A stretch of DNA of 64,000 bases from Caulobacterales bacterium (GTDB lineage Bacteria > Pseudomonadota > Alphaproteobacteria > Caulobacterales > Caulobacteraceae): NCBI GenBank assembly GCA_019510435.1, contig JAEKKJ010000009.1, forward strand, positions 1-64,000. The letters are read 5' to 3'. The notes below the pieces were generated by a model. It did not search any database, was not told where the DNA came from, and worked only from the letters and a program-made list of their open reading frames with translations. The position numbers and the translations under genes are program-made. This document shows positions 1 to 8,246 of this stretch, piece after piece; within the stretch, counting starts at the first letter, position 1, and each line of letters opens with the position of its first letter.

Positions 1-496
1 CCAGGTCGTTGTGGCGGAACACCCGGCGCTGTTCGCGCCCGCCGGCGCGGATGCCGCTGATCATCGAATTGTGGTTCAGCTCGTCGGAGAAGACGATCAG
101 CCCGGGCAGGATCTTGTAGAGCGTCGAGAGCGAGGCCTCGTTGGACACATAGCCCGAGGTGAAGAGCAGCGCCGCTTGCTTGCCGTGCAGCTCCGCCAGC
201 TCCCGCTCCAGCTCCACATGGTAGTGGGTGGTGCCGGAGATGTTGCGCGTGCCGCCCGAGCCGGCGCCAGCCTCCTCGATCGCCTGGTGCATGGCGTCCA
301 GCACCAGCGGGTTCTGACCCTGGCCCAGGTAGTCGTTGGAACACCAGACCGTCACCTCGGCCGTCGAGCCGTCCGTCCTGGTCCACGTCGCCCGCGGGAA
401 CGACCCACGATGACGCTTCAGGTCCGCGAAGACCCGGTAGCGGCCCTCGCCTTGCACGCGGTCGACGGCGGCGTGGAAGGCCTTCGCATAGTCCAT
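1..496 (-). CDS. hemA: 5-aminolevulinate synthase, N-terminal 165 residues (runs off left edge)
   Basis: PLP enzyme that condenses glycine with succinyl-CoA to 5-aminolevulinate, the first step of alphaproteobacterial (C4) haem synthesis; cytosolic. The translation begins MDYAKAFHAAVDRVQ and carries the family's conserved blocks: VWCSNDYLG, GSGGTRNISGTTHYH and FSDELNHNSMISGIR. About 165 of the usual ~405 residues are present; the PLP lysine would lie outside the window. It starts 8 nt after a 31-residue ORF and I see no good Shine-Dalgarno before its ATG, so translation may be coupled to that ORF. The FNR/FixK box at 655-668 precedes the pair, which fits oxygen-responsive hemA control known in other alphaproteobacteria. 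Confidence 0.95.
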   Translation of the reverse strand, partial: MDYAKAFHAAVDRVQGEGRYRVFADLKRHRGSFPRATWTRTDGSTAEVTVWCSNDYLGQGQNPLVLDAMHQAIEEAGAGSGGTRNISGTTHYHVELERELAELHGKQAALLFTSGYVSNEASLSTLYKILPGLIVFSDELNHNSMISGIRAGGREQRRVFRHNDL

Positions 497-504
497 GCCG
501 GCGC

Positions 505-600
505 CTAGCGCTTGCCGCCGAGGGTCTGGATCCAGCCGAAGGCCAGGGTGGCGACAAACACGGCATAGCCGGCGAGAACCAGCATCAGGAAGGGGGTCAT
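505..600 (-). CDS. 31-residue membrane peptide upstream of hemA
   Basis: A short ORF (MTPFLMLVLAGYAVF..., ending QTLGGKR) that is almost entirely one hydrophobic segment with a basic C-terminus, as expected for a single-pass inner-membrane peptide. A GAGG sequence sits about 7 nt before the ATG. The perfect FNR-type box 655-668 is centred about 61 nt upstream of the start. Only 8 nt separate its stop from hemA. I do not recognise a family; it is too short for CcmD and does not look like CcoQ or CcoS. It could be a small respiratory-chain accessory peptide or a translational-coupling leader for hemA. The function is unknown. Confidence 0.6.
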   Translation of the reverse strand: MTPFLMLVLAGYAVFVATLAFGWIQTLGGKR

Positions 601-654
601 CGGAAACCTCAGTTGCGACTGGCGGCAACCTGCCGAAGCGCGGGCCTGTGGGCT

Positions 655-668
655 TTGATCGGGATCAA
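655..668. promoter_or_regulatory. FNR/FixK-type box, perfect palindrome
   Basis: TTGATCGGGATCAA matches the TTGAT-N4-ATCAA consensus at all ten positions. It lies in the 77-nt gap between the hemN stop and the 31-residue ORF. A class II arrangement (-41.5) would put the start site near 620, about 20 nt before that ORF's ATG. The expected targets are the small ORF and hemA. The regulator itself is not in the window. Confidence 0.85.
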
Positions 669-677
669 GCGGGGCGG

Positions 678-2063
678 TTAGAGCGCCTTGGCGTGGCGCG
701 CGGCGTCGGGCGCGAAATAGGTGTCGAAGGCGGCCGCGACCGAGCGCACGACCAGGCGCCCATGGCCCACCACCTCAAGCCGATCGCGGTCCAGGCGCAC
801 CAGGCCGTCGCGCACGAAGGGCGCCAGCCGGGCCAGCGGCTCCGACACCGCCGAGAACGACCGCCCGTGCCGCGCGCAGACCTCGCGCAGGTCCACCGCG
901 AGGTCGCACATCAGCCGCTCGATGATCTCACCGCGGAAGCGGTCGTCCGGCGTCAGGGCCACCCCGCGCGCCACCGGCAGGCAGCCCTGGCTTACCGCCG
1001 CGCGCCAGGCGACCTCGGCGGCGCTGTTCTGCACATAGCCCTGCGGCAGCCGCCCGATCGCCGAGGCGCCGAGGCCCAGCAGCGTCCCGGCCGCGTCGGT
1101 GGTGTAGCCCTGGAAGTTGCGCTTCAGGCGGCCCTCCTGCAGGGCCACGGCCATGTCGTCGTCCTGGCGCGCGAAGTGGTCCAGGCCGATGCGCACATAG
1201 CCAGCCTCGGCCAGGCGCTCCGCCGCGCCCTCGGCCTGCTCCAACCGCGCCGCGGGACCCGGCAAGGCGCCCTCGTCGATCAGCTGCTGGTGGGCCTTCA
1301 TCCAGGGTACGTGGGCGTAGCCGAAGAGCGCGATCCGCTCCGGCCGCAGCCGCAGCACCGCCTCGACGGTCGCCAGCGTATTGGCCAGGGTCTGGTGCGG
1401 CAGGCCGTACATCAGGTCGATATTGACCGAGCCCACGCCGGCGGCGCGCAGCCAGCCCATGGCCTCGGCCACCTCCTCGGCGGTCTCGTCGCGGTTGACC
1501 GCCGTCTGGACGGCCGGGTCCAGGTTCTGAACACCCAGGCTCGCGCGGTTCAGGCCGTGGCGGGCGGCCGCCTGGACCCAGTCGCGGGTGAGGCTGGTGG
1601 GATCGAGCTCGGCGGCCACCTCGCGATCGGGGGCCAGGTCGAAGACCTCGCCCAGCGCTTCGAACAGCGCGTCGAGGTCCGCCGGGGTCAGCATGTTGGG
1701 CGAGCCGCCGCCCAGGTGGATGGCCTGGACCCGCAGGCGGGCCGGCAGCGCCGCGCCCAGCAGCCGCGCTTCCTTCACCAGCAGCTGCAGATATTCGCCG
1801 ATCGGCTCGTGGCGGTTCACGGCGCGGGTGTTGCAGCCGCAGTACCAGCAGAGCCGCGCGCAGAACGGCACATGCACATAGAGCGAGACCGGTTCGGCGG
1901 CGGGCAGGGCGCCCAGCCAGCCTCGGTAGGCGGCCTCGTCCACCGCCGGGGTGAACTGCACGGCGGTCGGATAGCTGGTGTAGCGGGGCGCCCGGCCGTC
2001 GTACTTGGCCACCAGGTCGGCCAGTTGGTGGGCGTGGGCGATGGTGAGCGGATGGTCGGTCAT
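678..2063 (-). CDS. hemN: Oxygen-independent coproporphyrinogen III oxidase
   Basis: Radical-SAM enzyme converting coproporphyrinogen III to protoporphyrinogen IX without O2. The 461-residue length matches bacterial HemN. The N-terminal block PRYTSYPTAVQF and the HemN iron-sulfur motif in VPFCARLCWYCGCNTRA (CxxxCxxCxC) near residues 60-75 are diagnostic, followed by IHLGGGSPNML. It follows ccoS in the same direction with a 44-nt gap, the usual alphaproteobacterial placement of hemN behind cbb3 genes, and lets haem supply continue when O2 falls. A degenerate FNR box overlaps the ccoS stop just upstream. Confidence 0.95.
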   Translation of the reverse strand: MTDHPLTIAHAHQLADLVAKYDGRAPRYTSYPTAVQFTPAVDEAAYRGWLGALPAAEPVSLYVHVPFCARLCWYCGCNTRAVNRHEPIGEYLQLLVKEARLLGAALPARLRVQAIHLGGGSPNMLTPADLDALFEALGEVFDLAPDREVAAELDPTSLTRDWVQAAARHGLNRASLGVQNLDPAVQTAVNRDETAEEVAEAMGWLRAAGVGSVNIDLMYGLPHQTLANTLATVEAVLRLRPERIALFGYAHVPWMKAHQQLIDEGALPGPAARLEQAEGAAERLAEAGYVRIGLDHFARQDDDMAVALQEGRLKRNFQGYTTDAAGTLLGLGASAIGRLPQGYVQNSAAEVAWRAAVSQGCLPVARGVALTPDDRFRGEIIERLMCDLAVDLREVCARHGRSFSAVSEPLARLAPFVRDGLVRLDRDRLEVVGHGRLVVRSVAAAFDTYFAPDAARHAKAL

Positions 2064-2097
2064 ACGCGCGTGATCGCGCCGCCCGGGGCGCCGCGCC

Positions 2098-2111
2098 GTG
2101 ACTCAGATCAA
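2098..2111. promoter_or_regulatory. Degenerate FNR/FixK-type box before hemN
   Basis: Read on the minus strand it is TTGATCTGAGTCAC: the first half-site is perfect and the second differs from GTCAA/ATCAA at its last base. It overlaps the ccoS stop codon. Its centre is about 41 nt from the hemN ATG, so a classical class II start site would give a nearly leaderless mRNA. That weakens the case for a functional site; readthrough from the cco operon may be enough. Confidence 0.4.
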
Positions 2112-2263
2112 GTCGGCCGGTCCTCGGCGTCGTCGAGCAGGATCCGGGCGGCGTCGCCCACCGGGTCCTCGTACTGGTCGGCGCGGAGCGTCCACCAGAA
2201 GGCGCCCAGGGCGATGAGCCCCAGGCCGATCGAGAAGGGCGCCAGGAACACCACGATGTTCAT
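2108..2263 (-). CDS. ccoS: cbb3 oxidase maturation protein CcoS/FixS
   Basis: A 51-residue protein starting MNIVVFLAPFSIGLG, with one N-terminal transmembrane helix followed by the CcoS hallmark WTLRADQYEDPVGDAARIL (aromatic-rich linker, then a D..G.A.RIL tail). CcoS is a small inner-membrane factor needed for cofactor insertion into cbb3 oxidase. Its ATG overlaps the 3' end of ccoI by 4 nt, so it is translationally coupled as the last gene of ccoGHIS. The same frame stays open far upstream, but that is a shadow of ccoI. Confidence 0.92.
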   Translation of the reverse strand: MNIVVFLAPFSIGLGLIALGAFWWTLRADQYEDPVGDAARILLDDAEDRPT

Positions 2264-4431
2264 CGCCGCGCTCCGGTCCGCAGGGCGTTCAGGGTCACCG
2301 CGAGCGAGGAGCCGGACATGGCCAGGGCCGCCACAAAGGGATTGATCAGGCCCAGCATCGCAGCGGGTGCGGCGACCAGGTTGTAGAGCGCCGAGAACCC
2401 GAAGTTCTCCAGCGCCCGCCGGCGCGCGGAGCGGGCCACGTCGATGGCCTGCACCACCGCGCCGAGTCCGTCGCCGGAGAACACCAGGTCGGCGGCGTTC
2501 TGGGCGGCGTCCAGGGCCGTCCCGGGCGCCATGGCGCAGTGGGCGCCGACCAGGGCCGCGGCGTCGTTCAGGCCGTCGCCCACCATCAGCACCTTGCGGC
2601 GATCGGCGGCCAGGCGGGTGATCGCGGCGGCCTTTTCCTGCGGATTGCGCGCCGCGCGCCAGGTGTCGATGCCGGCGGCTTCGGCCGCGCGCTGCACCGC
2701 CGCAGGCGCATCGCCCGAGAGCAGCTCCACCGTGAGGCCGCGGGCCTTGAGCGCCGCCACGGTGGCGGCCGCGTCCGGCCGCAGTTCGTCGGCGAAGCGG
2801 AAGCGGATCTTGATGTCGTCGTCGAAGCCGAACCAGAGCTCGGTCTCCTGCGGCCCGGCGCCATCGACACCCAGGAAGTCGGCGCGGCCCAGCCGCGCAC
2901 GGCGTCCGCCGATGAGACCCTCGACGCCTTCGCCAACCACTTCGCATACGTCGTCGGCGACCAGGCCGACACCCGCCGCGTCCGCCAGCGCCCGGGCCAA
3001 CGGGTGGCGTGAGGCGCGCGCCAGCGGCGCGGCCATGGCGAGGGCCTCGGGCGTCATGGTCAGCAGCCGCGGCCGCCCCTCGGTGAGCACGCCGGTCTTG
3101 TCGAGCACCACGTGGTCCACCTCGGCCAGCCGCTCCAGCGCCGCGCCGGACTTGACCAGCACGCCCCGGCGGAACAGCCGGGCCGAGGCGGTGATCTGCA
3201 CGGCCGGCACGGCCAGGCCCAGGGCGCAGGGGCAGGTGATGATCAGGACGGCCACCGCGCGGATCAGGGCCTCGCGAGGGCCGAGCCCCAGCGCCCAGCC
3301 CCCGGCGAAGGTCGTCGCGGCCAGCAGGTGCACGGTCGGCACGTAGACCTGGGCGGCCTTGTCGGCGAGCCGCACATAGCGCGACTTCGACTGGGCGCCG
3401 GCTTCCACCAGGCGCGCGATGGCCGAGAGGGTGGAGTCCTCCGCCGCCGCCAAGGCGCGCAGGCGCAGCGCCCCGGTGAGGTTCAAGGCGCCGGCGTAGA
3501 GCCTCTGGCCCGGCCGCACCGCAACCGGGGCGGTCTCGCCGGTGAGGAGACTGTTGTCGAGCTCGGAGAGGCCGGACTCCACCTCCGCGTCCACCGGAAT
3601 CCGCTCGCCGGCGGCGACCAGCACGATGTCGTCTGGCCTCACCTCCCCCACCGGCACGCTGCGGCGCAGGCCGTCGGCGCCGATGAGGCTGACCGGCGCG
3701 GCTTGCAGGGCCAGCAGGTCGTCGGCGGCGCTGCGGGCGCGGGCGCGCAGCTGATGGTCCAGCCACCGGCCGATGAGCAGCAGGAACAGCAGGGAGACGG
3801 CGGCGTCGAAATAGGCGTCGCGGCCGTGCAGCAGGGTCTCGGAGACGCTGATCGCCAGGGTCAGGATCACGCCCACCGAGATCGGCACGTCCATGTTCGC
3901 CTTGCCTACGCGCAGCGAGCGCCAGGCGGACTGGAAGAAGGGCATGCCGGCGAAGATCGCGCACGGCGCGCCGACCGCTCCGGACATCCACATCATCAGG
4001 GTGCGCGCGCCGGGTCCCAGCTCCTGGCCGAACAGGCCGGCCCAGAGGGGCACCGAGAACATCATGGCGTTCATCGCGCCGAAGCCCGCGACGGCCATGG
4101 CCAGGATCAGCCGGCGGCCCTCGCGGTCGTGCGCGACCTTGGCCTGGGCGGGATCGAAGGGGGTAGCATCATAGCCCAGCCGCTCCAGCGCCGCGACCAC
4201 GCGCGCAGGCTCGGCGTCGGCGGACTTGAACGTCACCGCCAGTCGGTGGCTGGTGAGATTGAGCCGGGCGGTGGCCACCTCGGGCATGGCGTGCAGCTCG
4301 CGCTCGATCTTGGCGATGCAGCCGGCGCAGCGCGCGCCGGGCACCAGCAGGTCGATGTGCGGCGGGCCGGCGTCCCGGCGCAGGTAGGCGCGCAGGTCTG
4401 GCGCCGGACCGGCCGCATAGGTCAGCGCCAT
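2260..4431 (-). CDS. ccoI: Cu+-exporting P1B-type ATPase CcoI/FixI
   Basis: Inner-membrane copper ATPase that delivers Cu for cbb3 oxidase assembly. The 723 residues contain, in order, an N-terminal heavy-metal domain with CAGC (ARCAGCIAKIE), transmembrane helices, the ion-binding CPC motif (IITCPCALGLAVPA), the phosphorylation site LDKTGVLTEG and the hinge MVGDGLNDAAAL. The DKTG Asp is followed by Val rather than the usual Thr (DKTGVLT), which is common in the FixI subgroup. Its start overlaps the ccoH 3' end by 10 nt, placing it third in ccoGHIS. Confidence 0.96.
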   Translation of the reverse strand: MALTYAAGPAPDLRAYLRRDAGPPHIDLLVPGARCAGCIAKIERELHAMPEVATARLNLTSHRLAVTFKSADAEPARVVAALERLGYDATPFDPAQAKVAHDREGRRLILAMAVAGFGAMNAMMFSVPLWAGLFGQELGPGARTLMMWMSGAVGAPCAIFAGMPFFQSAWRSLRVGKANMDVPISVGVILTLAISVSETLLHGRDAYFDAAVSLLFLLLIGRWLDHQLRARARSAADDLLALQAAPVSLIGADGLRRSVPVGEVRPDDIVLVAAGERIPVDAEVESGLSELDNSLLTGETAPVAVRPGQRLYAGALNLTGALRLRALAAAEDSTLSAIARLVEAGAQSKSRYVRLADKAAQVYVPTVHLLAATTFAGGWALGLGPREALIRAVAVLIITCPCALGLAVPAVQITASARLFRRGVLVKSGAALERLAEVDHVVLDKTGVLTEGRPRLLTMTPEALAMAAPLARASRHPLARALADAAGVGLVADDVCEVVGEGVEGLIGGRRARLGRADFLGVDGAGPQETELWFGFDDDIKIRFRFADELRPDAAATVAALKARGLTVELLSGDAPAAVQRAAEAAGIDTWRAARNPQEKAAAITRLAADRRKVLMVGDGLNDAAALVGAHCAMAPGTALDAAQNAADLVFSGDGLGAVVQAIDVARSARRRALENFGFSALYNLVAAPAAMLGLINPFVAALAMSGSSLAVTLNALRTGARR

Positions 4432-4928
4432 GTGAGCCTCCGCTCCAGCTTGAAGACCCGCCCGCCGCCGTCGACGGCTTCGGCCGAGAGATCCCAGGCG
4501 CCCGGCGCGGCGGGGACGCGGCTGGCGTAGACGCCCGGCGACACCTCGCTGAACTGGGCCACGAGGCGTCCTGCCTCGGTGGCCGGCCGCTCCAGCTTGC
4601 CGGCGATCTTGAGGCCGCGGATCGGCGCCCCGCTCCGGTCGCGCATCTGCACCACCACCCGGCCCGGCTCCGCCGCCGCCGCGGCCTGCCAGCCCAGCGC
4701 CTCCTGGGCGTGCATCTGGCGGATCTCGCGGTCGTAGACGAGGCCGTCCTCGTACGGGGTCACCGACACCTCGCCCGGATGGGTCCGGTAGGCGATCACC
4801 GCGAACGAGGTGTCCACGGCGATGACCACCAGGAAGAAGGCCACGATGATGGCCAGCACGTGCCAGCCTGTGAGGCGGAAGCCGCTCGCCGCCACATCGG
4901 CGGCGGGGGCCATGGGCAGGCTGGTCAT
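4422..4928 (-). CDS. ccoH: cbb3 oxidase assembly protein CcoH/FixH
   Basis: A 168-residue inner-membrane protein with one N-terminal helix (WHVLAIIVAFFLVVIAVDTSFAVIAYRTHPG) and a periplasmic FixH domain. The segment after the helix, HPGEVSVTPYEDGLVYDREI, is typical of FixH, as is the C-terminal GAWDLSAEA. Its ATG overlaps the ccoG stop (ATGA) and its own end overlaps ccoI, so the genes are tightly coupled. CcoH is required for stable cbb3 assembly. The longer open frame that continues upstream through ccoG is not coding. Confidence 0.93.
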   Translation of the reverse strand: MTSLPMAPAADVAASGFRLTGWHVLAIIVAFFLVVIAVDTSFAVIAYRTHPGEVSVTPYEDGLVYDREIRQMHAQEALGWQAAAAAEPGRVVVQMRDRSGAPIRGLKIAGKLERPATEAGRLVAQFSEVSPGVYASRVPAAPGAWDLSAEAVDGGGRVFKLERRLTWR

Positions 4929-6418
4929 GGGTTGGCGGCTCCGGAGAGGAAGACGGTCTTGGCCTCGGCCTCGGCGTGGCTGGCGCGGATCTCGAACTCG
5001 GCCGGCAGGCTCGTCTTCGAGAGGCTCTGCGCCGGCGCCACCACGAAGACCCGCAGGGCCAGCACCTCGTTCGGTTTGACGGTCGCCTGCAGCGTCTCGC
5101 CGGCCGCCTCGCCGGGGCTGTGGAGCTGGGCGCCCGCCACGCCCTCGAACGTCACCGTGACCGGCATGGGGGCGAAGGTGTGGTTGGCGATTTTCAGCGT
5201 GTAGCCGTTGCGGATCGCCCCGTCGTGCAGCCGCACGAAGGTGGGGTTGCGGTCGCGCAGGGCGTGCACTTCCAGCGTGGCCCTGTTCAACAGGCCCCAC
5301 AGCATCAGGCCCGACACCAGCGTCAGGGCGACGGCGTAGTAGAGCGTGCGGGTCCGCAGGAAGGGATAGTGCGCCGTGCGGCCGGATGCCCGCGCGGCCA
5401 CGCCATCCTCGGAGTCGTAGGCGATCAGGCCATGCGGCCGGCCGACCTTGGCCATGATCTCGTCGCAGGCGTCGATGCACAGGCCGCAGTTGATGCACTC
5501 CAGCTGCGAGCCATTGCGGATATCGATGCCCATCGGGCACGCCACGACGCAGGCGTTGCAGTCGATGCAGTCCCCGCGCCCTTCCCAGCTCGCGCCCTTC
5601 TTGTGCGGCGCCCGCGGCTCGCCCCGGTCATAGCGATAGGTGACCTGCAGCGAGTGGTCGTCCAGCATGGCGCCCTGGATGCGCGGCCAGGGGCACATGT
5701 AGGTGCAGACCTGCTCGCGCATGTGGCCGGCGAACACATAGGTCGTCGCGGTCAGGATGGCGCAGGAGACATAGGCGGTCATCGGCGCCTGGCCGATCCA
5801 GAAGTCGCCGATCAGGGTCGGGGCGTCGTGGAAGTAGAAGATCCACGCGCCGCCGGTTCCGAAGGCCACCCCCAGCCAGACCAGGTGCTTGCCGCCCTTG
5901 CGCCACAGCTTGTCGAAGGACATCGGCGCCGCGTCCAGGCGCATCCGCGCGTTGCGGTCGCCCTCGAACAGGCGCTCGACCACGATGTAGAGGTCGGTCC
6001 ACACCGTCTGCGGACAGGCGTAGCCGCACCAGAGCCGGCCGAACAGGGCCGTGGTCAGGAACAGCGCCAGCGCCGCCATCACCAGGAGGCCGGTGATGAA
6101 ATAGACCTCCTGCGGCCACAGCTGCAGGAAGAAGAAGTAGAACCGGCGGCCGGTGAAATCGACCAGCACCGCCTGCTGCGGAAGGCCCGCGGGGCGGTCC
6201 CAGCGGATCCAGGGCGTGACGTAGTAGACCGCCAGGGTGGCGACCAGCACCGCCCACTTGATCTGCCGCCACCGGCCGTGGACCAGCTTCGGATAGATCG
6301 GCGTCCTGGGCTTGTAGAGGCTTTTGCCGGCGTCGCCGCGGCGACGGGCGCGCTCCGCCGCGGACTCCGGCCCCTGGCCTTCAGGGGCCGGCTTGGTCCG
6401 GTCGATCACGACAGTCAT
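4925..6418 (-). CDS. ccoG: cbb3 oxidase accessory ferredoxin-like protein CcoG (FixG/RdxA)
   Basis: Polytopic membrane iron-sulfur protein thought to reduce copper during CuB insertion into CcoN. The ATG at 6418 was chosen because it overlaps the ccoP stop (ATGA); the longer frame upstream is a shadow of ccoP. The 497-residue product has several helices, a CGYACPQTVW block (NapH/NosR-like) and two [4Fe-4S] motifs, CIDCNACVVACP and CINCGLCIDACD. A C-terminal periplasmic Ig-like FixG domain follows the last helix. It is the first gene of ccoGHIS. Confidence 0.95.
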   Translation of the reverse strand: MTVVIDRTKPAPEGQGPESAAERARRRGDAGKSLYKPRTPIYPKLVHGRWRQIKWAVLVATLAVYYVTPWIRWDRPAGLPQQAVLVDFTGRRFYFFFLQLWPQEVYFITGLLVMAALALFLTTALFGRLWCGYACPQTVWTDLYIVVERLFEGDRNARMRLDAAPMSFDKLWRKGGKHLVWLGVAFGTGGAWIFYFHDAPTLIGDFWIGQAPMTAYVSCAILTATTYVFAGHMREQVCTYMCPWPRIQGAMLDDHSLQVTYRYDRGEPRAPHKKGASWEGRGDCIDCNACVVACPMGIDIRNGSQLECINCGLCIDACDEIMAKVGRPHGLIAYDSEDGVAARASGRTAHYPFLRTRTLYYAVALTLVSGLMLWGLLNRATLEVHALRDRNPTFVRLHDGAIRNGYTLKIANHTFAPMPVTVTFEGVAGAQLHSPGEAAGETLQATVKPNEVLALRVFVVAPAQSLSKTSLPAEFEIRASHAEAEAKTVFLSGAANP

Positions 6419-7335
6419 CGGCCGGCCTGCGCCTCGGGCTTGGCCTCCACGCGGCGCGGCGAGCTCACGTCGCCGCCGGCGTTGGCGTGGACGTAGACGG
6501 CCAGGGCCTTGACGGTCTCGGGCGAGAAGCGCGCCTCCCAGGTGGGCATGACGCCATTGCGCCCGTTCCAGATCTGGTCGTGGATGGTCTCGCGGCCCGA
6601 GCCGTACAGCCAGTCGGCGTCGGTGAGGTTGGGGATGCCGCGGGCGACGTCGCCGGTTCCCGCCGGCCCGTGGCAGGCTGAGCACTGGTCGGCGAAGGTC
6701 TGGCGCGCCCGGTCCACCGCCGCGGCGTCGGCCTTGCGATGCGACAGCGCGACCACGTACTCGGTCAGGTCCGAAATCTGCGCCTCGGTCAGCATCCCGT
6801 CGCGGCCGAAGGACGGCATGACCGTCTCGCCGCGGGCGTGCGGATTGCCCGAGCGGACCCCCACCGAGATGGTCTTCTGGATGTCGTCCAGGCTCCCGCC
6901 CCACAGCCAGACGTCGTCGCGCAGGTTGGGATAGCCCTTGGCGCCCGTCCCGCCCGCGCCGTGGCAGCCGGCGCAGTTATCGGCGAACACCGACTGGCCC
7001 ACCTGCAGGGCGTAGGCCTGCAGCTCCGGATCGGCCTCGATCTGCTGCAGGGAAGCCGTCTTCAGCTTCACCAGGCCGGCGCCGCGCTGCGCCTGCAGCT
7101 TGGCCAACTCCTGGCTCACCTGGGCGCGGTCGGACTTGCCGAGCAGGCCGTGGGTGTAGCCGGTGAGACCCGGCCAGGCCGGCATCAGGATCCAGTAGCC
7201 GATCGCGAAGGCGATGCAGCCGTAGAAGGTCCACAGCCACCAGCGCGGCAGCGGGGTGTCGAGCTCCTTGATCCCGTCCCACTCGTGGCCGGTGGTCTCG
7301 ACCCCGGAATGTTCGTCGCGTTCACGGTCAGACAT
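6415..7335 (-). CDS. ccoP: cbb3 oxidase dihaem cytochrome c subunit CcoP
   Basis: Membrane-anchored electron-entry subunit of cytochrome cbb3 oxidase. The 306 residues start with a soluble stretch, then one helix (WWLWTFYGCIAFAIGYWIL), the ITP/LTGYTHG-type segment, and two c-haem motifs, CAGCH and CSACH, each followed by a distal Met region (ETVMPSFGR; NGVMPTWEARF). Length and order match CcoP. Its start overlaps the end of ccoQ by 8 nt and its stop overlaps ccoG. Confidence 0.96.
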   Translation of the reverse strand: MSDRERDEHSGVETTGHEWDGIKELDTPLPRWWLWTFYGCIAFAIGYWILMPAWPGLTGYTHGLLGKSDRAQVSQELAKLQAQRGAGLVKLKTASLQQIEADPELQAYALQVGQSVFADNCAGCHGAGGTGAKGYPNLRDDVWLWGGSLDDIQKTISVGVRSGNPHARGETVMPSFGRDGMLTEAQISDLTEYVVALSHRKADAAAVDRARQTFADQCSACHGPAGTGDVARGIPNLTDADWLYGSGRETIHDQIWNGRNGVMPTWEARFSPETVKALAVYVHANAGGDVSSPRRVEAKPEAQAGR

Positions 7336-7501
7336 GGTCGCCGTCGTCCTCTTCGAGGGGCAGTTGGGCGAGGCGCTGGAACTGGGCCTTGTGGCGCGGC
7401 CACAGGGCGTAGATCACGCCGGCGAAGAAGAGCAGGCCGAAGTAGATGGTGCCGCCCTGCTGGGCGAACCGGGCCACGGCCTCGTAGGAAAGGCCGCTCA
7501 T
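7328..7501 (-). CDS. ccoQ: cbb3 oxidase small subunit CcoQ/FixQ
   Basis: A 57-residue protein, [17 protein letters not shown]..., with one transmembrane helix ([16 protein letters not shown]) and a charged cytoplasmic tail ending EEDDGDHV. CcoQ stabilises the oxidase and associates with CcoP. It lies exactly between ccoO (ATGA overlap at 7498-7501) and ccoP (8-nt overlap), the canonical position. FixQ-type features are the aromatic-rich helix exit and the RHKAQFQ segment. Confidence 0.93.
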   Translation of the reverse strand: MSGLSYEAVARFAQQGGTIYFGLLFFAGVIYALWPRHKAQFQRLAQLPLEEDDGDHV

Positions 7502-8235
7502 CGCAGGTTCTCCGGGCTGTCCGCGTGGTAGGTGCGGAAGTCGACCATGGTCCCCAGCACCTGGAGGTAGGCGATCAGGGCGTCCATCTCGGTGACCTGT
7601 TCGGGATGGCCATCGAAGTCGCGCTGGTTGGCCTTGGCGCCGTAGCGTTGCTTGAGGCCCGAGCGCTGGCTGGCGAAGGGGTCGGCCTGGGTCTCCAGGT
7701 CTTCCCGCGCGTGGGTCAGCTGGGCGTCGGTATAGGGCACGCCCACGGTGCGCAGCGTGCGCAGCCGCTGCTCGATGTTGCGGTAGTCGAGGTCCGTCTC
7801 CGCCAGGAACTTGTAGGGCGGCATGTTGGACTCGGGCACCACCGAGCGCGGGTTGGTCAGGTGGTCCACGTGCCAGTTGTCGGAGTACTTGCCGCCGACC
7901 CGGGCCAGGTCCGGCCCGGTCCGTTTAGACCCCCACTGGAACGGGTGGTCGTACATGCTCTCCGCGGCCAGGCTGTAGTGGCCATAGCGCTCCACCTCGT
8001 CGCGTAGCGGGCGGATCATCTGCGAGTGGCAGAGGTAGCAGCCCTCACGCACATAGATGTCGCGGCCCGCCTGCTCGAGCGGGGTGTAGGGGCGCACCCC
8101 GTCCACCTTCTCGATGGTGCTCTCCAGGTAGAAGAGCGGGCTGATCTCGATGAGGCCGCCGATCGACACCACGATGATGATGCCGATCAGCAGGATGAGC
8201 GAATGCCGCTCGAACTTCTCGTGGCTTTTCCACAT
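7498..8235 (-). CDS. ccoO: cbb3 oxidase monohaem cytochrome c subunit CcoO
   Basis: The 245-residue membrane-bound cytochrome c subunit passes electrons to CcoN. It has one N-terminal signal-anchor helix ([19 protein letters not shown]), the c-haem motif in [14 protein letters not shown], the conserved GHYSLAAES and [13 protein letters not shown] segments, and the Met ligand region PESNMPPY. Length and motif order match FixO/CcoO. It starts 11 nt after ccoN ends, in the same operon. Confidence 0.97.
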   Translation of the reverse strand: MWKSHEKFERHSLILLIGIIIVVSIGGLIEISPLFYLESTIEKVDGVRPYTPLEQAGRDIYVREGCYLCHSQMIRPLRDEVERYGHYSLAAESMYDHPFQWGSKRTGPDLARVGGKYSDNWHVDHLTNPRSVVPESNMPPYKFLAETDLDYRNIEQRLRTLRTVGVPYTDAQLTHAREDLETQADPFASQRSGLKQRYGAKANQRDFDGHPEQVTEMDALIAYLQVLGTMVDFRTYHADSPENLR

Positions 8236-8246
8236 GATGCGTCGCC

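Noticed and set aside
2108..3991. 627-residue open frame continuous with ccoS
   Set aside because: Only the last 51 residues are CcoS-like; the rest is Arg/Gly-rich shadow translation of ccoI, which has full P-type ATPase motifs.
4925..6904. Long frame that would extend ccoG upstream through ccoP
   Set aside because: The ATG at 6418 overlaps the ccoP stop and gives the standard CcoG length; the upstream part is out-of-frame ccoP.
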